Assembly (NCBI GenBank): GCA_902494465.1
Contig: CABUTH010000014.1
Coordinates: 1 to 20,671, forward strand
Direction: 5' to 3'
Length of the DNA stretch: 20,671 nt
DNA from: an uncultured Collinsella sp.
Lineage (GTDB): Bacteria > Actinomycetota > Coriobacteriia > Coriobacteriales > Coriobacteriaceae
Shown here: positions 13,589-20,671 of the stretch, one piece after another
How the letters are laid out: every line of letters starts with the position of its first letter
How positions within the stretch are numbered: position 1 is the first letter of the stretch
Made by a program: the position numbers and the translations under genes
The notes under the pieces: generated by a model
What the model was told of the DNA's origin: nothing
Database searches by the model: none
The model's input: the letters and a program-made list of their open reading frames with translations, nothing else

Positions 13589-14599
13589 GTGGCAAAACAG
13601 CGCGTTACGATCGCAGACGTCGCTCGAGAGGCGGGAACCTCGACGGCAAGCGTCTCGTATTACCTCAACGACAAACGAGAAAAGCTTAGCGAGAAGACGC
13701 AGAACAAAATCGCGCGCGTCATTAAGGAACTCGGATACGTTCCCAACGCCCAAGCGCAGACGCTCACCGGCAAGCAAACCCACGTCATTGCCATCATCAT
13801 TTTGGATAACACCAACAAATGGGCGGGGCTCGTTCTCAATGGCATGGAGCAGGTCATGCTCCCCGCGGGCTACCAGACGGTCGTTTGCACGAGCAACTTT
13901 AACCCCGAGACCGAGCTCATGTACGTCGACAAGATGCTCTCGCTGGGCGTCGATGGCTTTATCATCCAGCCCACGGCAAACTTCAAAGCCGTGCATGACC
14001 GCATTAGACGCGCCGGCAAGCCGGTCGTCTTTTTCGATGCGGCCATCTATAGCCCAGGTACCAGCTGGATCAAAACCAACCTTTACGACGGCGTGTACAA
14101 CGCCACACAGGCACTCCTCGACGCCGGCTACGAAGATTTCTTTTCCATTGCCGCCAACATGACCGAGATGCGCACCCGCATGGAGCGTTTTCAGGGGTAT
14201 GCCGAGGCACTCGCAGCGAACGGACAGCTCTACAAAGCGATTCCCATCGACCACAACAAGCCGTCAATCAACGAGCTTACCGAGTACTTTAAATTCAAGT
14301 TCAATCCCGCCAAGCGTACGCTCATCTTTGTCCAAAACCAATGGGCGCTCCCCCGCGTCTACAAGGCGCTTCAGCCCATGGCCCATCTGCTTCCGCAGCA
14401 AATCGGCCTTTTGGGACTCAACTGCGAAGACTGGACTAATCTCACCACGCCGACCGTCTCCACCATCATCGAGCCCGTCGACCAGGAAGGTCGCGAAGCA
14501 GCCGAGATGCTGCTCGCCCTACTTGACGGCAGCAGCGAACCCGGCGAGCAGCGCATTCTCGAGTGCAAGCTCAACTGGCTCGACTCCACCTCGATCTAG
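13589..14599 (+). CDS. LacI-family transcriptional regulator, likely controller of the sugar operon
   Basis: A 336-residue LacI/GalR-family protein starting at a GTG codon with a strong GGAAGGAG site five bases upstream; the resulting N-terminus MAKQRVTIADVAREAGTSTA is exactly where family members begin. Upstream in-frame ATG codons exist, but lack a ribosome site and would add 14 to 50 unrelated residues. The helix-turn-helix is at about 7-26, the hinge VPNAQAQTL at 51-59, and the sugar-binding-like domain covers about 65-330. It is divergent from the PTS operon and separated from it by a region with inverted and direct repeats, so it probably represses or activates that operon in response to the imported sugar phosphate. 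The stop is followed by a GGACAAA/TTTGTCC inverted repeat. Confidence 0.92.
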   Translation: MAKQRVTIADVAREAGTSTASVSYYLNDKREKLSEKTQNKIARVIKELGYVPNAQAQTLTGKQTHVIAIIILDNTNKWAGLVLNGMEQVMLPAGYQTVVCTSNFNPETELMYVDKMLSLGVDGFIIQPTANFKAVHDRIRRAGKPVVFFDAAIYSPGTSWIKTNLYDGVYNATQALLDAGYEDFFSIAANMTEMRTRMERFQGYAEALAANGQLYKAIPIDHNKPSINELTEYFKFKFNPAKRTLIFVQNQWALPRVYKALQPMAHLLPQQIGLLGLNCEDWTNLTTPTVSTIIEPVDQEGREAAEMLLALLDGSSEPGEQRILECKLNWLDSTSI

Positions 14600-14605
14600 A
14601 CCGCA

Positions 14606-14632
14606 GGACAAATTAATCAGTAGTGTTTGTCC
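14606..14632 (+). terminator. Weak hairpin after the LacI gene
   Basis: GGACAAA and TTTGTCC form a 7-base stem around 13 bases, starting 7 bases after the stop. There is no clear U tract, so termination here is uncertain. Confidence 0.35.
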
Positions 14633-14677
14633 CGCATCTTACGTATTCTGCCGAGCAAACGTCCTGCGGCGTCTCCT

Positions 14678-14707
14678 GCTAGACTGGTAGATTCCCAACC
14701 GTCTAGC
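14678..14707. promoter_or_regulatory. Inverted repeat just upstream of the nuclease gene
   Basis: GCTAGAC (14678-14684) and GTCTAGC (14701-14707) are perfect 7-base arms ending 11 bases before the start codon and directly next to the AGGAG ribosome site. It could be an operator or an RNA hairpin that tunes translation. Confidence 0.4.
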
Positions 14708-14718
14708 CAGGAGCCTCA

Positions 14719-15684
14719 ATGTCGCGCAAGTCCGCCTACAAGCAAGTCCTTTCCATCGGCACCGCCGTGGTGCTGGGGTTTGCGCTGTTTACGGGATCGC
14801 TCGACGGAGCTCCCAAGCTGCTGTCGCCGCAAAACGATGAACAGGCGGTAGCTCTGGCCGAGAAGCAAAACGAGAGTCCCAAGCGCACCGGCAACGAGGC
14901 AGACCTGGTCGCCCGGCTCGAATCGGGAACAGCCAGCTCCGAGGACTCCGGCGATGGCTCCGAATCCGCCGCACCCGACACCGGTGACGCCGCTTCCGAG
15001 GACAGCTCCACCACCCCCATCGACGAGGTCGAAAACCCCGACCTTAACCGCGCCCGCGGCGTATACCTCAGCAGCATTCCCGACTACGCCGGCAACCCCT
15101 ACGTTGCCCTTCGCGCCGACAGCACGCACCCGCTCGGCACGCCATCATTCACACTCGATGAATACGAGCGTGCCACCGAAGAGGGCTGCTTTAAGAAATT
15201 CTCCAAGCTCGACAGCCTGGGCCGCACCCGCAAGGCGCTCGCCTGCGTAGGCCCCGAGTCGCTCGGACAGGGAAAGCGCGGCGACATCTCGCGTATCCAC
15301 CCCGCCGGATGGCACCAGCAGCGCTACGACTTTATTCCGGGCCAGAGCCTCTACAATCGCTGCCATCTCATCGCCTGGTCGCTCTGCGGCGAAAATGCCA
15401 ACCGTAAGAATCTCCTCACCGGCACGCGCTATCTCAACGAGACGGGCATGCTACCGTTTGAAGAGCAGATTCTCGGCTACATCCACGACACGGGCAACCA
15501 CGTGCTCTACCGTGTCACGCCCATGTACAACGAAGAGGAACTTGTCTGCCGCGGCGCGCGCCTTGAGGCGCAATCGGTCGAGGACCACGGCAAGACCCTG
15601 TGCTTCCACGTGTACTGCTATAACCTACAGCCGCACGTGCAGATCGACTACGCCACCGGCCGCAACCAGGCATCCGGAGACTAA
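14719..15684 (+). CDS. DNA/RNA non-specific endonuclease, membrane-anchored or secreted
   Basis: A 321-residue protein with a short basic N-terminus and one hydrophobic segment (about 9-27), which is an uncleaved signal anchor or a signal peptide. A long acidic Ser/Asp/Glu-rich, probably disordered linker follows (about 38-108). The C-terminal part, about 112-316, is a beta-beta-alpha-metal nuclease of the streptococcal EndA/Spd type: YNRCHLIAWSLCGENA holds the general base H216 (this family's DRGH motif is NRCH here), and the metal-ligand asparagine is probably N240 in TRYLNETGMLPFE. Such enzymes degrade extracellular DNA for nutrition, competence or escape from DNA traps. The start has an AGGAG site. 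It stands alone, convergent with the EF-G-like gene. Confidence 0.87.
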   Translation: MSRKSAYKQVLSIGTAVVLGFALFTGSLDGAPKLLSPQNDEQAVALAEKQNESPKRTGNEADLVARLESGTASSEDSGDGSESAAPDTGDAASEDSSTTPIDEVENPDLNRARGVYLSSIPDYAGNPYVALRADSTHPLGTPSFTLDEYERATEEGCFKKFSKLDSLGRTRKALACVGPESLGQGKRGDISRIHPAGWHQQRYDFIPGQSLYNRCHLIAWSLCGENANRKNLLTGTRYLNETGMLPFEEQILGYIHDTGNHVLYRVTPMYNEEELVCRGARLEAQSVEDHGKTLCFHVYCYNLQPHVQIDYATGRNQASGD

Positions 15685-15748
15685 TGCCGGCCGCGCTGCC
15701 CGTAACCAAAAAAAATGATCCGTTTTCCTCCGTCCCAAAGGATCAAAT

Positions 15749-15778
15749 AGGGCCGCCCCGGTTACCCAAGGCGGCCCT
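15749..15778. terminator. Bidirectional terminator between nuclease and EF-G-like genes
   Basis: AGGGCCGCC and GGCGGCCCT form a perfect 9-base stem with a 12-base loop, followed by TTTCG on the plus strand and ATTTGATCC on the minus strand. It sits between two convergent stop codons. Confidence 0.75.
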
Positions 15779-15813
15779 TTCGTCAGCACCTACATTGCAG
15801 GCAAAATCACACG

Positions 15814-17889
15814 CTACTTGGCGCGACCCTCCTCATAGCGCTCGACCAGCTTGGCCTGAACGTCATAAGGCACCTGCTCATAGCCTGCGGGCTTCATGGT
15901 AAAGTCGCCCGTGCCGCGCGTGATAGAGCGCAGACGAGTCGAGTAATCCGTCAACTCGGCGAGAGGCGCCTGTGCGATGACCACGGTGTCGCCGCGCTCA
16001 TCGGTCTCCATGCCCGTCACGCGACCGCGCGATGCCGAGATGTCGCCCATCACGGCGCCGGCGTAGCTCTCGGGGATAGTCACCGTGATTTCCTCGATGG
16101 GCTCCAGCACCACCGGGTCGGCATCGGCGCATGCCTTGCGCAGGCCGATGCGAGCCGCCGCGCGGAACGCCATCTCGTTGGAGTCGACGCTGTGATACGA
16201 GCCGTCATACACCGCGACGCGAATGCCCGTGAGCGGATAGCCGGCAATAATACCGTCCTTCATGGTCTCCTGGACGCCCTTGTCCACGGCAGGGATGAGC
16301 GAGCGCGGAATGCGGCCGCCCACGACCTCATCCACAAACTCGTAGCCGTCGCTCGTGCCGTCGGGCCCAATGAGCGGCTCAACGCGCAGCCAGCAGTCGC
16401 CATACTGACCGGCACCACCGGTCTGCATCTTGTGGCGGCCCTGGGCGCTTGCCGTGCGGCGGATGGTCTCGCGATACGGGATGCGGATCGGCACGCTCTT
16501 GGCAGCGACCTTGGTGCGGTCCTCCAGACGGTTGAGCAGCACCGAAACCTGCGCCTCACCCACGGCGGAGATGATAGTCTGGCCCGTCTCCTCGTCGCGG
16601 TCGATGCTCATAGTCGGATCGGCCTTGCAGGCCTTCTCGATAAACGTGTAGAGCTTCTCTTCGTCCCCGCGATTCTCGGCCTCGATGGCGATGCGGTACT
16701 GAGAGTTGGGGAACTTAAACGCCGCAGCCTCGACCTTACCGGTAATGGAGAGCGTATCGCCCGTCTCGGCAGCCAGCTTGGGCGCCACGATGATGTCACC
16801 GGCATAGGCGTGACCGACCTCGGTCATGTCGCGGCCGCACATCACATACAGGTGAGCCAGACGGTCGCTCTTGCGCGTACGGGCGTTGACCAGCTCAAGA
16901 CCCGGCTCAAGCGTGCCCGTCAGCACCTTGATAAAGCTGATGCGACCCTGCTGCGGGTCGGCCAGCGTCTTAAACACAAACGCCACCGGGCGGTCATCGT
17001 CACTCGAGATCTTGAGCGAATCGCCGTCGATGAGCGGCATCTCGCCGTAGTCGGTCGGCGCCGGGAAGTACGTGGCGATGTCGTCCATCAGCGAGTTGAC
17101 GCCCTGCTCCTTAATGCAATCGCCCGCAAAGACCGGCACAAAGATGCGCTCGGCAATCGCCTTCGACAGCAGGCCCTCAAGCTCCTCCTGCGTCAGCGTC
17201 TCCTCGCCTTCCAGGTACTTCATCATCAGCTCATCGTCAGCCTCGGCCACCAGCTCGCACAGATGGTCATGGGCTTCCTCGGCCTGGGCACGATACTCCT
17301 CGGGAATCTCCGACTCAACGGCTTCGGTGCCGTTGCAGTGGCGCGCCTTCATGCGCACCAGGTCGATGATGCCGTCAAAGTCCTCGCCCTCGCCCCAGGG
17401 AAGGGTCACGGCGCCCAAGCGCGTGCCAAAGCGCTCTTGCAGCAGGTCCATCGTGGTCGCAAAGCTGGCCTCGGAGCGCGACAGGCGGTTTACGAACACC
17501 GCACGCGCCAGGCGCAGGTCCTCGGCGGCATACCAGAGCTTAACCGTCGTAGGCTGTGGGCCGGCCTCGGCGTCGACCACAAACAGAGCCGTCTCGCAGA
17601 CGCTCATCGCGGCAAAGGCGTCGCCGATAAAATCGGGGTAGCACGGGGCATCGAGCACATTGATGCGCGCGCCCTTCCATTCGATAGGCGCAATGGTCGT
17701 CGAGATGGAAAACGCACGCTTAACCTCTTCGGGGTCATAGTCGAGCGTGGGCTTGGTGCCGTCGTGGCCGCCCAGGCGGGCGGTCTTGCCGGAAAGGTGG
17801 AGCATGGCTTCGGCGAGTGAAGTCTTGCCCACCCCGCCTTGGCCTACGAGCACCACGTTCCTTACGTTGCCGGTCTTGGGAGCACCCAT
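15814..17889 (-). CDS. Elongation factor G-like GTPase (EF-G2/FusA2-type paralogue)
   Basis: A 691-residue translational GTPase with the full EF-G domain order: G domain (about 8-280), domain II (about 305-390), domain III, domain IV including HKMQTGGAGQYGDCW, and a C-terminal domain V. It differs from canonical EF-G in the G motifs: P-loop GQGGVGKT (16-23) instead of AHIDAGKT, DAPCYPDF (80-87) where EF-G has DxPGHVDF, so the catalytic histidine is tyrosine, and NRLS (134-137) in place of NKxD, which normally sets guanine specificity. The tyrosine form is known in the EF-G-like subgroup, but the altered G4 motif is unusual. It probably has a ribosome-associated role other than normal translocation. 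The start ATG at 17889 has an AAGGAGG site; the frame upstream is promoter or leader. It is a single-gene unit. Confidence 0.9.
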   Translation of the reverse strand: MGAPKTGNVRNVVLVGQGGVGKTSLAEAMLHLSGKTARLGGHDGTKPTLDYDPEEVKRAFSISTTIAPIEWKGARINVLDAPCYPDFIGDAFAAMSVCETALFVVDAEAGPQPTTVKLWYAAEDLRLARAVFVNRLSRSEASFATTMDLLQERFGTRLGAVTLPWGEGEDFDGIIDLVRMKARHCNGTEAVESEIPEEYRAQAEEAHDHLCELVAEADDELMMKYLEGEETLTQEELEGLLSKAIAERIFVPVFAGDCIKEQGVNSLMDDIATYFPAPTDYGEMPLIDGDSLKISSDDDRPVAFVFKTLADPQQGRISFIKVLTGTLEPGLELVNARTRKSDRLAHLYVMCGRDMTEVGHAYAGDIIVAPKLAAETGDTLSITGKVEAAAFKFPNSQYRIAIEAENRGDEEKLYTFIEKACKADPTMSIDRDEETGQTIISAVGEAQVSVLLNRLEDRTKVAAKSVPIRIPYRETIRRTASAQGRHKMQTGGAGQYGDCWLRVEPLIGPDGTSDGYEFVDEVVGGRIPRSLIPAVDKGVQETMKDGIIAGYPLTGIRVAVYDGSYHSVDSNEMAFRAAARIGLRKACADADPVVLEPIEEITVTIPESYAGAVMGDISASRGRVTGMETDERGDTVVIAQAPLAELTDYSTRLRSITRGTGDFTMKPAGYEQVPYDVQAKLVERYEEGRAK

Positions 17890-18124
17890 GATGACCTCCT
17901 TGCAGGGCCGCGCGCAATGCGCGACGCCAACGGGGAGAGTTCGCGGTCGGTGCCGTCCCGGGAGCAGCATGGTCGGCAGCCGAGCCGACTCACCCTCCAA
18001 ATGTCCTATGCCACCACCCTACCCTCACGGGCGGCTGTCCATGCATACCTTTCGGCGCACGTATGAATACAGGCGGCGAGAGGAAGAGACGAGCTTGTGA
18101 GGAGATTATTGAACCCCGTCGATG
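17890..18124. other. Intergenic region upstream of the EF-G-like gene
   Basis: Within the 310-base gap between the EF-G-like gene and the ABC transporter operon, this part is GC-rich near the start codon, with small hairpins such as GCGCGCAATGCGCG. I see no convincing promoter and no gene; short open frames here lack ribosome sites. Confidence 0.4.
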
Positions 18125-18166
18125 CAAACAAAAAGCCGCCACAGACCGTAAGACCTGCGGCGGCTT
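18125..18166 (-). terminator. Strong intrinsic terminator of the amino-acid ABC operon
   Basis: AAGCCGCCACAG and CTGCGGCGGCTT form a 12-base stem with one mismatch around a 10-base loop, followed on the minus strand by TTTTTGTTTG. It lies 34 bases after the ATPase stop codon. Confidence 0.88.
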
Positions 18167-18199
18167 CGCCTCAATTAATAGTTGAGTAAATACCTGAGC

Positions 18200-18964
18200 C
18201 TATCCCTCAATACGGCTCAAGAACTCACGGGTGCGCTGCTCGCGTGGATGGTCGATGACCTGCTCGGCAGGACCCTCCTCGACAATGCGGCCGCCGTCCA
18301 TAAAGACCACGCGGTCGGCAACATCGCGCGCAAACTGCATTGCGTGGGTCACAATCACCATCGTCATATTCTGCGCGGCAAGGTCTTTAATGACACGCAG
18401 CACCTCGGTCGTCAGCTCGGGATCGAGTGCCGAGGTCGGCTCGTCAAAGAACAGGATCTCTGGATCGAGCGCCAGGGCGCGGGCGATACTCACACGCTGT
18501 TGCTGGCCGCCCGAAAGCTCACATGGCACCTTGTTCTCGTTGCCCGTAAGCCCCATCTGCGCGATCAACTCGCGCGCACGAGCTTCCGCCTGCTCGCGCG
18601 GGCGCTTAAGCACGCGGATCGGCGCGTCGATGATGTTTTTCATCACGGTATAGTGCGGGAACAGGTTGTAATTTTGGAACACCAGGCCGAATCGCGAGCG
18701 CGCCTGTTTGGGCACATCGCCCTTCGCATAGACCGCGCCCGAACCCGCATCCGTCGCAACGGCAAGGGCGCCAAACGAGAGTGAGCCTCCGTCGAGTGTC
18801 TCGAGCAGCGTGGCACACCGCAGCAGCGTGGACTTGCCGCCACCCGAAGGCCCGATAATCGCCACGACCTCGCCACGCTTCACCTCAAGCGAGATATCCT
18901 TGAGCACCTCATTGCCGCCAAACGCCTTACGCGCGCTTTCGATTTTCATCACTGAGTTAGTCAT
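18200..18964 (-). CDS. Polar amino-acid ABC transporter, ATP-binding protein
   Basis: A 254-residue ABC ATPase of the GlnQ/HisP type. Motifs: Walker A GPSGGGKST (38-46), Q-loop Q97 in VFQNYNLFPHYT, signature LSGGQQQR (150-157), Walker B with D174-E175 in LFFDEPTSALD, and switch H207 in VTHAM. It powers uptake as a dimer on the inner face of the membrane. A small insertion after the first strands (about residues 64-90, ALAVATDAGSGAVYAKGD) is longer than in GlnQ. The start ATG at 18964 overlaps the permease stop in ATGACTAA (8 bases), so translation is probably coupled; a second ATG at 18949 is possible. It is the last gene of a three-gene operon. Confidence 0.93.
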   Translation of the reverse strand: MTNSVMKIESARKAFGGNEVLKDISLEVKRGEVVAIIGPSGGGKSTLLRCATLLETLDGGSLSFGALAVATDAGSGAVYAKGDVPKQARSRFGLVFQNYNLFPHYTVMKNIIDAPIRVLKRPREQAEARARELIAQMGLTGNENKVPCELSGGQQQRVSIARALALDPEILFFDEPTSALDPELTTEVLRVIKDLAAQNMTMVIVTHAMQFARDVADRVVFMDGGRIVEEGPAEQVIDHPREQRTREFLSRIEG

Positions 18965-19610
18965 GATAATAGTCCAGCTTCTTTTCGGCGGCGCCCAGCA
19001 GCATCTCGACCACAAAGTTAAAGATCCAGTAGATCAGCGCCGCGATCGCAAACGGCACCATGCTCACCTGCGAGGCGACCAGCGCCTTGGCCGTCGAGAA
19101 CATCTCACCCACGCCAATGGCAAACGCCAGCGACGTGTCCTTGACCAGCGTGATGATCTCGTTGCCCATCGCCGGCAGAATACGCTTGGCGACCTGCGGC
19201 ATCACGATATACAGAAACGTCTGCATGCGCGAGTAGCCCAGCACCTCGGCAGCCTCGTATTGACCGCGAGGAATGGACTGCAAGCCCGAGCGATAGATCT
19301 CGGCAAAGTAACCGGCGTAGTTGATGATGAACGCCACGACACACGCCGTCCATTTGGAATCGGGCGTGAGCGAGATGCCGAACACGTAGTACGGGGCAAA
19401 GTAGATGGCAAACATCTGCAGCATGAGCGGCGTGCCGCGCATAACCGAGATATAGATGCGCGCAATCCAGCGGAGCGGCGCAATTTTGCTCATGCGCATA
19501 AACGCCACGGGAATTCCCAGCGGAATCGACCCGAGCAGCGTCAGCACAAACAACTGCAAACTGACCAAGAAACCCTGGCCAAGCATCTGCATCATGACCT
19601 GAATAGACAT
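18957..19610 (-). CDS. Polar amino-acid ABC transporter, permease
   Basis: A 217-residue permease of the HisM/GlnP family with hydrophobic segments at about 12-38, 50-75, 86-106 and 175-205. The EAA-loop that contacts the ATPase is visible at about 119-145 (EAAEVLGYSRMQ then VMPQVAKRILP). With one permease gene in the operon it probably works as a homodimer. The ATG at 19610 overlaps the stop of the binding-protein gene in TAATG; an in-frame TTG at 19625 could also start. No strong ribosome site precedes it, which fits translational coupling. Confidence 0.93.
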   Translation of the reverse strand: MSIQVMMQMLGQGFLVSLQLFVLTLLGSIPLGIPVAFMRMSKIAPLRWIARIYISVMRGTPLMLQMFAIYFAPYYVFGISLTPDSKWTACVVAFIINYAGYFAEIYRSGLQSIPRGQYEAAEVLGYSRMQTFLYIVMPQVAKRILPAMGNEIITLVKDTSLAFAIGVGEMFSTAKALVASQVSMVPFAIAALIYWIFNFVVEMLLGAAEKKLDYYHD

Positions 19611-20458
19611 TACTTGAGCACCCAATTATCGAAAGATAGACCATAGCTTGAATACTTATCGCACAGGTCCTTGACCGTGCCGTCCTCATAGAGTGCCTTG
19701 AGCGACTCGGTCACGGCGTCGGCCGACTTGGTGTCGCCCTTCTTAAAGCCAACGGCGTAGTGCTCGCTGGACAGCGGCTCATCAAGCTGCGTATAAGCAT
19801 CGGGCTTGGCGGCAAGCTGATACTGGGCAATCGAAAGGTCGCAAGCCACGGCATCGACCGCGCCGCTCTCGAGCTGCATAAAGGCCGTATTGTACTCGCC
19901 GATGGTATCGAGCGTGGCAAACGTCGCGGCCAGATCCTTCTGGTCACCCTCAAGCACGTCCTGCGCAGCGGAATCGGTCTGGGTAATCACAGTCTTACCG
20001 GCAAGATCGTCCCAGCTCTTGATACCCGCGTCCTTCCTGACCACCAGCACCTGCTCGTTGAGCATGTACGGCTCGGAGAACGTGTAGTCGTCCTCGCGAC
20101 CCTCCATGGTAAAGCCGTTCCAGATGCAGTTGATGGCGCCCGAGTTAAGCAGCGTGTCCTTAGCGTCCCAGTCGATGGCTTCGTATTTGACCTCCCAGCC
20201 CTGCTTATCGGCAACAGCCTTGGCCAGATCGAGATCAAAGCCGGTGTACTCGCCATCGTCGCCCACAAAGCCGTACGGAGGATAGGACTTATCAAAGCCC
20301 ACCACGAGCCTCTTGGACTCCGCAGCGCCCTTCACATCCTTGGCTGCAGCGGAACCCTTATCGGCACCACCGCCGCAACCGACAAGACCAAGGCCAAGCA
20401 CCGTGGCGAGCGAGCCGGCTAGACCAACAAACTGACGACGAGACATATCAGTATTCAT
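19610..20458 (-). CDS. Amino-acid ABC transporter substrate-binding lipoprotein (Tat-type signal)
   Basis: A 282-residue family 3 solute-binding protein. The N-terminus MNTDMSRRQFVGLAGS has the twin-arginine motif (R7-R8) followed by a hydrophobic stretch and a lipobox LVGC with C28 as the lipid-modified residue, so export by the Tat system and anchoring as a lipoprotein are likely. The mature part shows VVGFDKSYPPYGFVGDDG and TGFDLDLAKAVADKQGW, standard for polar amino-acid binding proteins. The MTP-ER segment normally holding the ligand arginine reads FTMEGREDDYTFSEPY. The substrate, a polar amino acid or cystine-like compound, cannot be fixed. The start ATG at 20458 has a GGGGGA site. It is first in the operon, with a well-formed promoter. 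Confidence 0.92.
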   Translation of the reverse strand: MNTDMSRRQFVGLAGSLATVLGLGLVGCGGGADKGSAAAKDVKGAAESKRLVVGFDKSYPPYGFVGDDGEYTGFDLDLAKAVADKQGWEVKYEAIDWDAKDTLLNSGAINCIWNGFTMEGREDDYTFSEPYMLNEQVLVVRKDAGIKSWDDLAGKTVITQTDSAAQDVLEGDQKDLAATFATLDTIGEYNTAFMQLESGAVDAVACDLSIAQYQLAAKPDAYTQLDEPLSSEHYAVGFKKGDTKSADAVTESLKALYEDGTVKDLCDKYSSYGLSFDNWVLK

Positions 20459-20476
20459 GGTATTCCCCCTTGATGG

Positions 20477-20543
20477 CACTTTAGTTAAGTAAAGTGAGTC
20501 GTGTAACGTCCAGAATCATACACTTTAGTGAGATGGAGTACAA
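20477..20543 (-). promoter_or_regulatory. Promoter of the amino-acid ABC operon with operator-like boxes
   Basis: On the minus strand TTGTAC (20543-20538) and TATGAT (20520-20515) are separated by exactly 17 bases. CACTAAAGTG (20530-20521) lies in the spacer next to the -10 box, and CACTTTA-CTTAAC-TAAAGTG (20496-20477), a perfect inverted repeat of the same half-site, lies just after the predicted start of transcription. This layout fits a repressor that binds both places. Confidence 0.65.
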
Positions 20544-20578
20544 GGGAGGGTTTGCCCGGCGTGGGCGGGGAGCGGCGC

Positions 20579-20671
20579 GTAATTAAGTTTCCTGCTCTAC
20601 AGTCCTGCGCAAGACGGAAAGCACATTAAGTGCTTTCCTTTGCGTGCGGAACTCGCGATAAACTTAATTAC
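20579..20671. repeat. Large imperfect inverted repeat at the window edge
   Basis: GTAATTAAGTTT (20579-20590) and AAACTTAATTAC (20660-20671) are perfect terminal arms. In the centre GGAAAGCAC-ATTAA-GTGCTTTCC (20616-20638) is a second perfect stem, with partial pairing (GCGCAA / TTGCG-like) between. The whole 93-base unit could fold into one hairpin. It could be a small palindromic mobile element, a terminator of a gene beyond the edge, or an operator. It may extend past the window. Confidence 0.6.

Noticed and set aside
16192..17820. A 542-codon plus-strand open frame opposite the EF-G-like gene
   Set aside because: Antisense shadow of an intact translational GTPase with visible G motifs; no ribosome site or known domain.
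1..20671. tRNA, rRNA genes, prophage or transposase genes
   Set aside because: No tRNA-like cloverleaf, rRNA stretch, integrase or transposase frame was recognised on reading both strands.

Overview
The window comes from a GC-rich bacterial chromosome. Gene style suggests a Coriobacteriia gut actinobacterium, most likely Collinsella or a relative: fructose-type PTS, split transketolase, many LacI regulators, a Tat-type lipoprotein signal on an amino-acid binding protein, and clear Shine-Dalgarno sites. This placement is by general resemblance, not by any search.

Layout from left to right. (1) Positions 1-3155, minus strand: an MFS drug-type exporter followed 3 bases later by a YtcJ-like amidohydrolase that runs off the left edge, then a separate gene for a small four-helix membrane protein. 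A nearly identical palindrome lies at almost the same distance upstream of the candidate -10 box of the MFS operon and of the small membrane protein gene. (2) 3382-6310: a LacI-family regulator (plus), a HAD phosphatase (minus) and a larE-like sulfur transferase (plus). (3) 6311-7177: a repeat-rich stretch without an intact gene. It holds a decayed C-terminus of a winged-helix protein with 12-base-period linker repeats, two 43-base direct repeats and a long stem-loop. (4) 7178-13173, minus strand: a six-gene sugar operon in the order PTS EIIBC, GatZ/KbaZ-like protein, short transaldolase, transketolase N half, transketolase C half, PTS EIIA. A divergent LacI regulator (13589-14599) is the obvious candidate regulator. 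(5) 14719-15684: a membrane-anchored or secreted non-specific nuclease. (6) 15814-17889, minus: a divergent EF-G-like GTPase. (7) 18200-20458, minus: a polar amino-acid ABC importer operon with a well-formed promoter surrounded by operator-like boxes. (8) 20579-20671: a large imperfect inverted repeat ending at the window edge.

The most interesting system is the sugar operon. It has a GatZ-like protein but no GatY/KbaY aldolase and no sugar-phosphate kinase in view, and it is paired with transaldolase and transketolase. One reading is that a PTS-imported ketohexose phosphate is epimerised by the GatZ-like protein to fructose 6-phosphate and then rearranged by transaldolase and transketolase. 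The spacer between the first two genes carries interleaved complementary segments that could form competing RNA structures. Other points of note are a LarE with a cysteine trio, an EF-G paralogue with a degenerate G4 motif, and the AlbA_2-like gene remnant.
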